Source: Perkinsus marinus ATCC 50983
Lineage: Eukaryota > Perkinsozoa > Perkinsida > Perkinsidae
Length of the DNA: 64,000 bases
Direction of reading: 5' to 3'
NCBI RefSeq assembly: GCF_000006405.1
Contig: NW_003211397.1
Span: 553,749-617,748 of the forward strand
Below the pieces are notes generated by a model. The model was not told the origin of the DNA. It searched no databases and saw only the letters and a list, made by a program, of their open reading frames with translations. The translations under genes and the position numbers were made by a program. Positions 63,780 through 64,000 of the stretch are shown in pieces. Within the stretch, counting starts at the first letter, position 1; each line of letters opens with the position of its first letter.

Positions 63780-64000
63780 CAGTGTGGGAGAATATGCACA
63801 TGGTCAGCAACTACATGTGTTGGTGATAATATGAAAATTCTGAAGAGATTGGTCTCTGTACATTTCTAACTGGGTTCGTGTGTAAATTTTGGCAGTATAG
63901 TGGGGAAATTCCTGAGCTCAGGTGCTGAGGAAAGCGATTACATATATTCCTACTCCAACACTGTATAGGAAACTCCTGAGCTCAGGTGCTGAGGAAAGCG
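63780..64000 (-). mobile_element. MITE-like family 1 copy, inverted, runs off window
   Basis: From GGGAGAATATGCACATG through ACATGTGTTGGTGATAATAT to AGGAAAGCGATTACATATAT and ACTCCAACACTG. A second left-end unit follows at 63966-64000, so another tandem array like that at 45.7 kb may start here. Confidence 0.7.

Overview
The window looks like nuclear DNA of an alveolate protist, most likely Perkinsus or a close relative. This is an inference. It rests on intron-dense genes whose ordinary introns are only about 39-66 nt with GT-AG borders, on dense short inverted-repeat elements, and on lineage-typical families: a RAP-domain protein, a multi-membrane protein with the DYFLSHAW and RLWCVYE motifs, and an expanded family of unknown secreted proteins. 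Most genes do not show as long ORFs. I rebuilt them by matching exon phases to conserved domains, so exon borders are hand predictions. Three 100-N assembly gaps lie at 12067, 28369 and 56989.

Layout. 0.2-4.5 kb (-): flavin amine oxidase, ten exons, 3' end outside the window. 5.3 kb: tRNA-Gly(CCC). 6.8-9.0 kb (+): FMRP/FXR-like RNA-binding protein (tandem Agenet plus KH domains). 9.6-10.7 kb (+): unknown secreted protein. 11-23 kb: cluster of a secreted four-cysteine paralogue family, with three whole-length or gap-cut genes plus one more whole gene, broken copies, and an inverted duplication centred near 20.4 kb. 25.0-25.5 kb (+): ribosomal protein uL15 (L27a). 27.0-28.7 kb (-): Cys-rich protein crossing a gap. 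30.7-30.9 kb (-): small protein. 31.6-36.1 kb (+): RAP-domain helical-repeat protein. 36.2-37.1 kb: leucine-rich repeat protein. 37.2-38.1 kb: two small genes. 38.4-41.5 kb: membrane protein with TIR-like motifs. 41.7-49.1 kb: SAM-SAM-FHA-FHA-RING protein, read here as one gene. 49.5-54.2 kb: kinesin, with a transposase-like insertion inside an intron. 55.8-57.0 kb: aldo-keto reductase. 57.8-59.6 kb (-): fossil LTR-retroelement pol fragment. 60.2-62.4 kb: two neighbouring CCCH-finger genes.

Repeats. Three families of short inverted-repeat (MITE-like) elements recur throughout, mostly inside introns. Nearly every intron longer than about 150 nt holds one of them, a tandem array, a microsatellite or a tRNA-like stretch. 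The end of one MITE family has itself been amplified into a tandem array at 45.7-46.2 kb. One 53-bp minisatellite occurs in introns of two different genes, with a single-unit relative in a third.

Most striking are the SAM-FHA-RING architecture, the FXR-like protein in a protist, the secreted-paralogue cluster with its inverted duplication, and the link between intron length and repeats.
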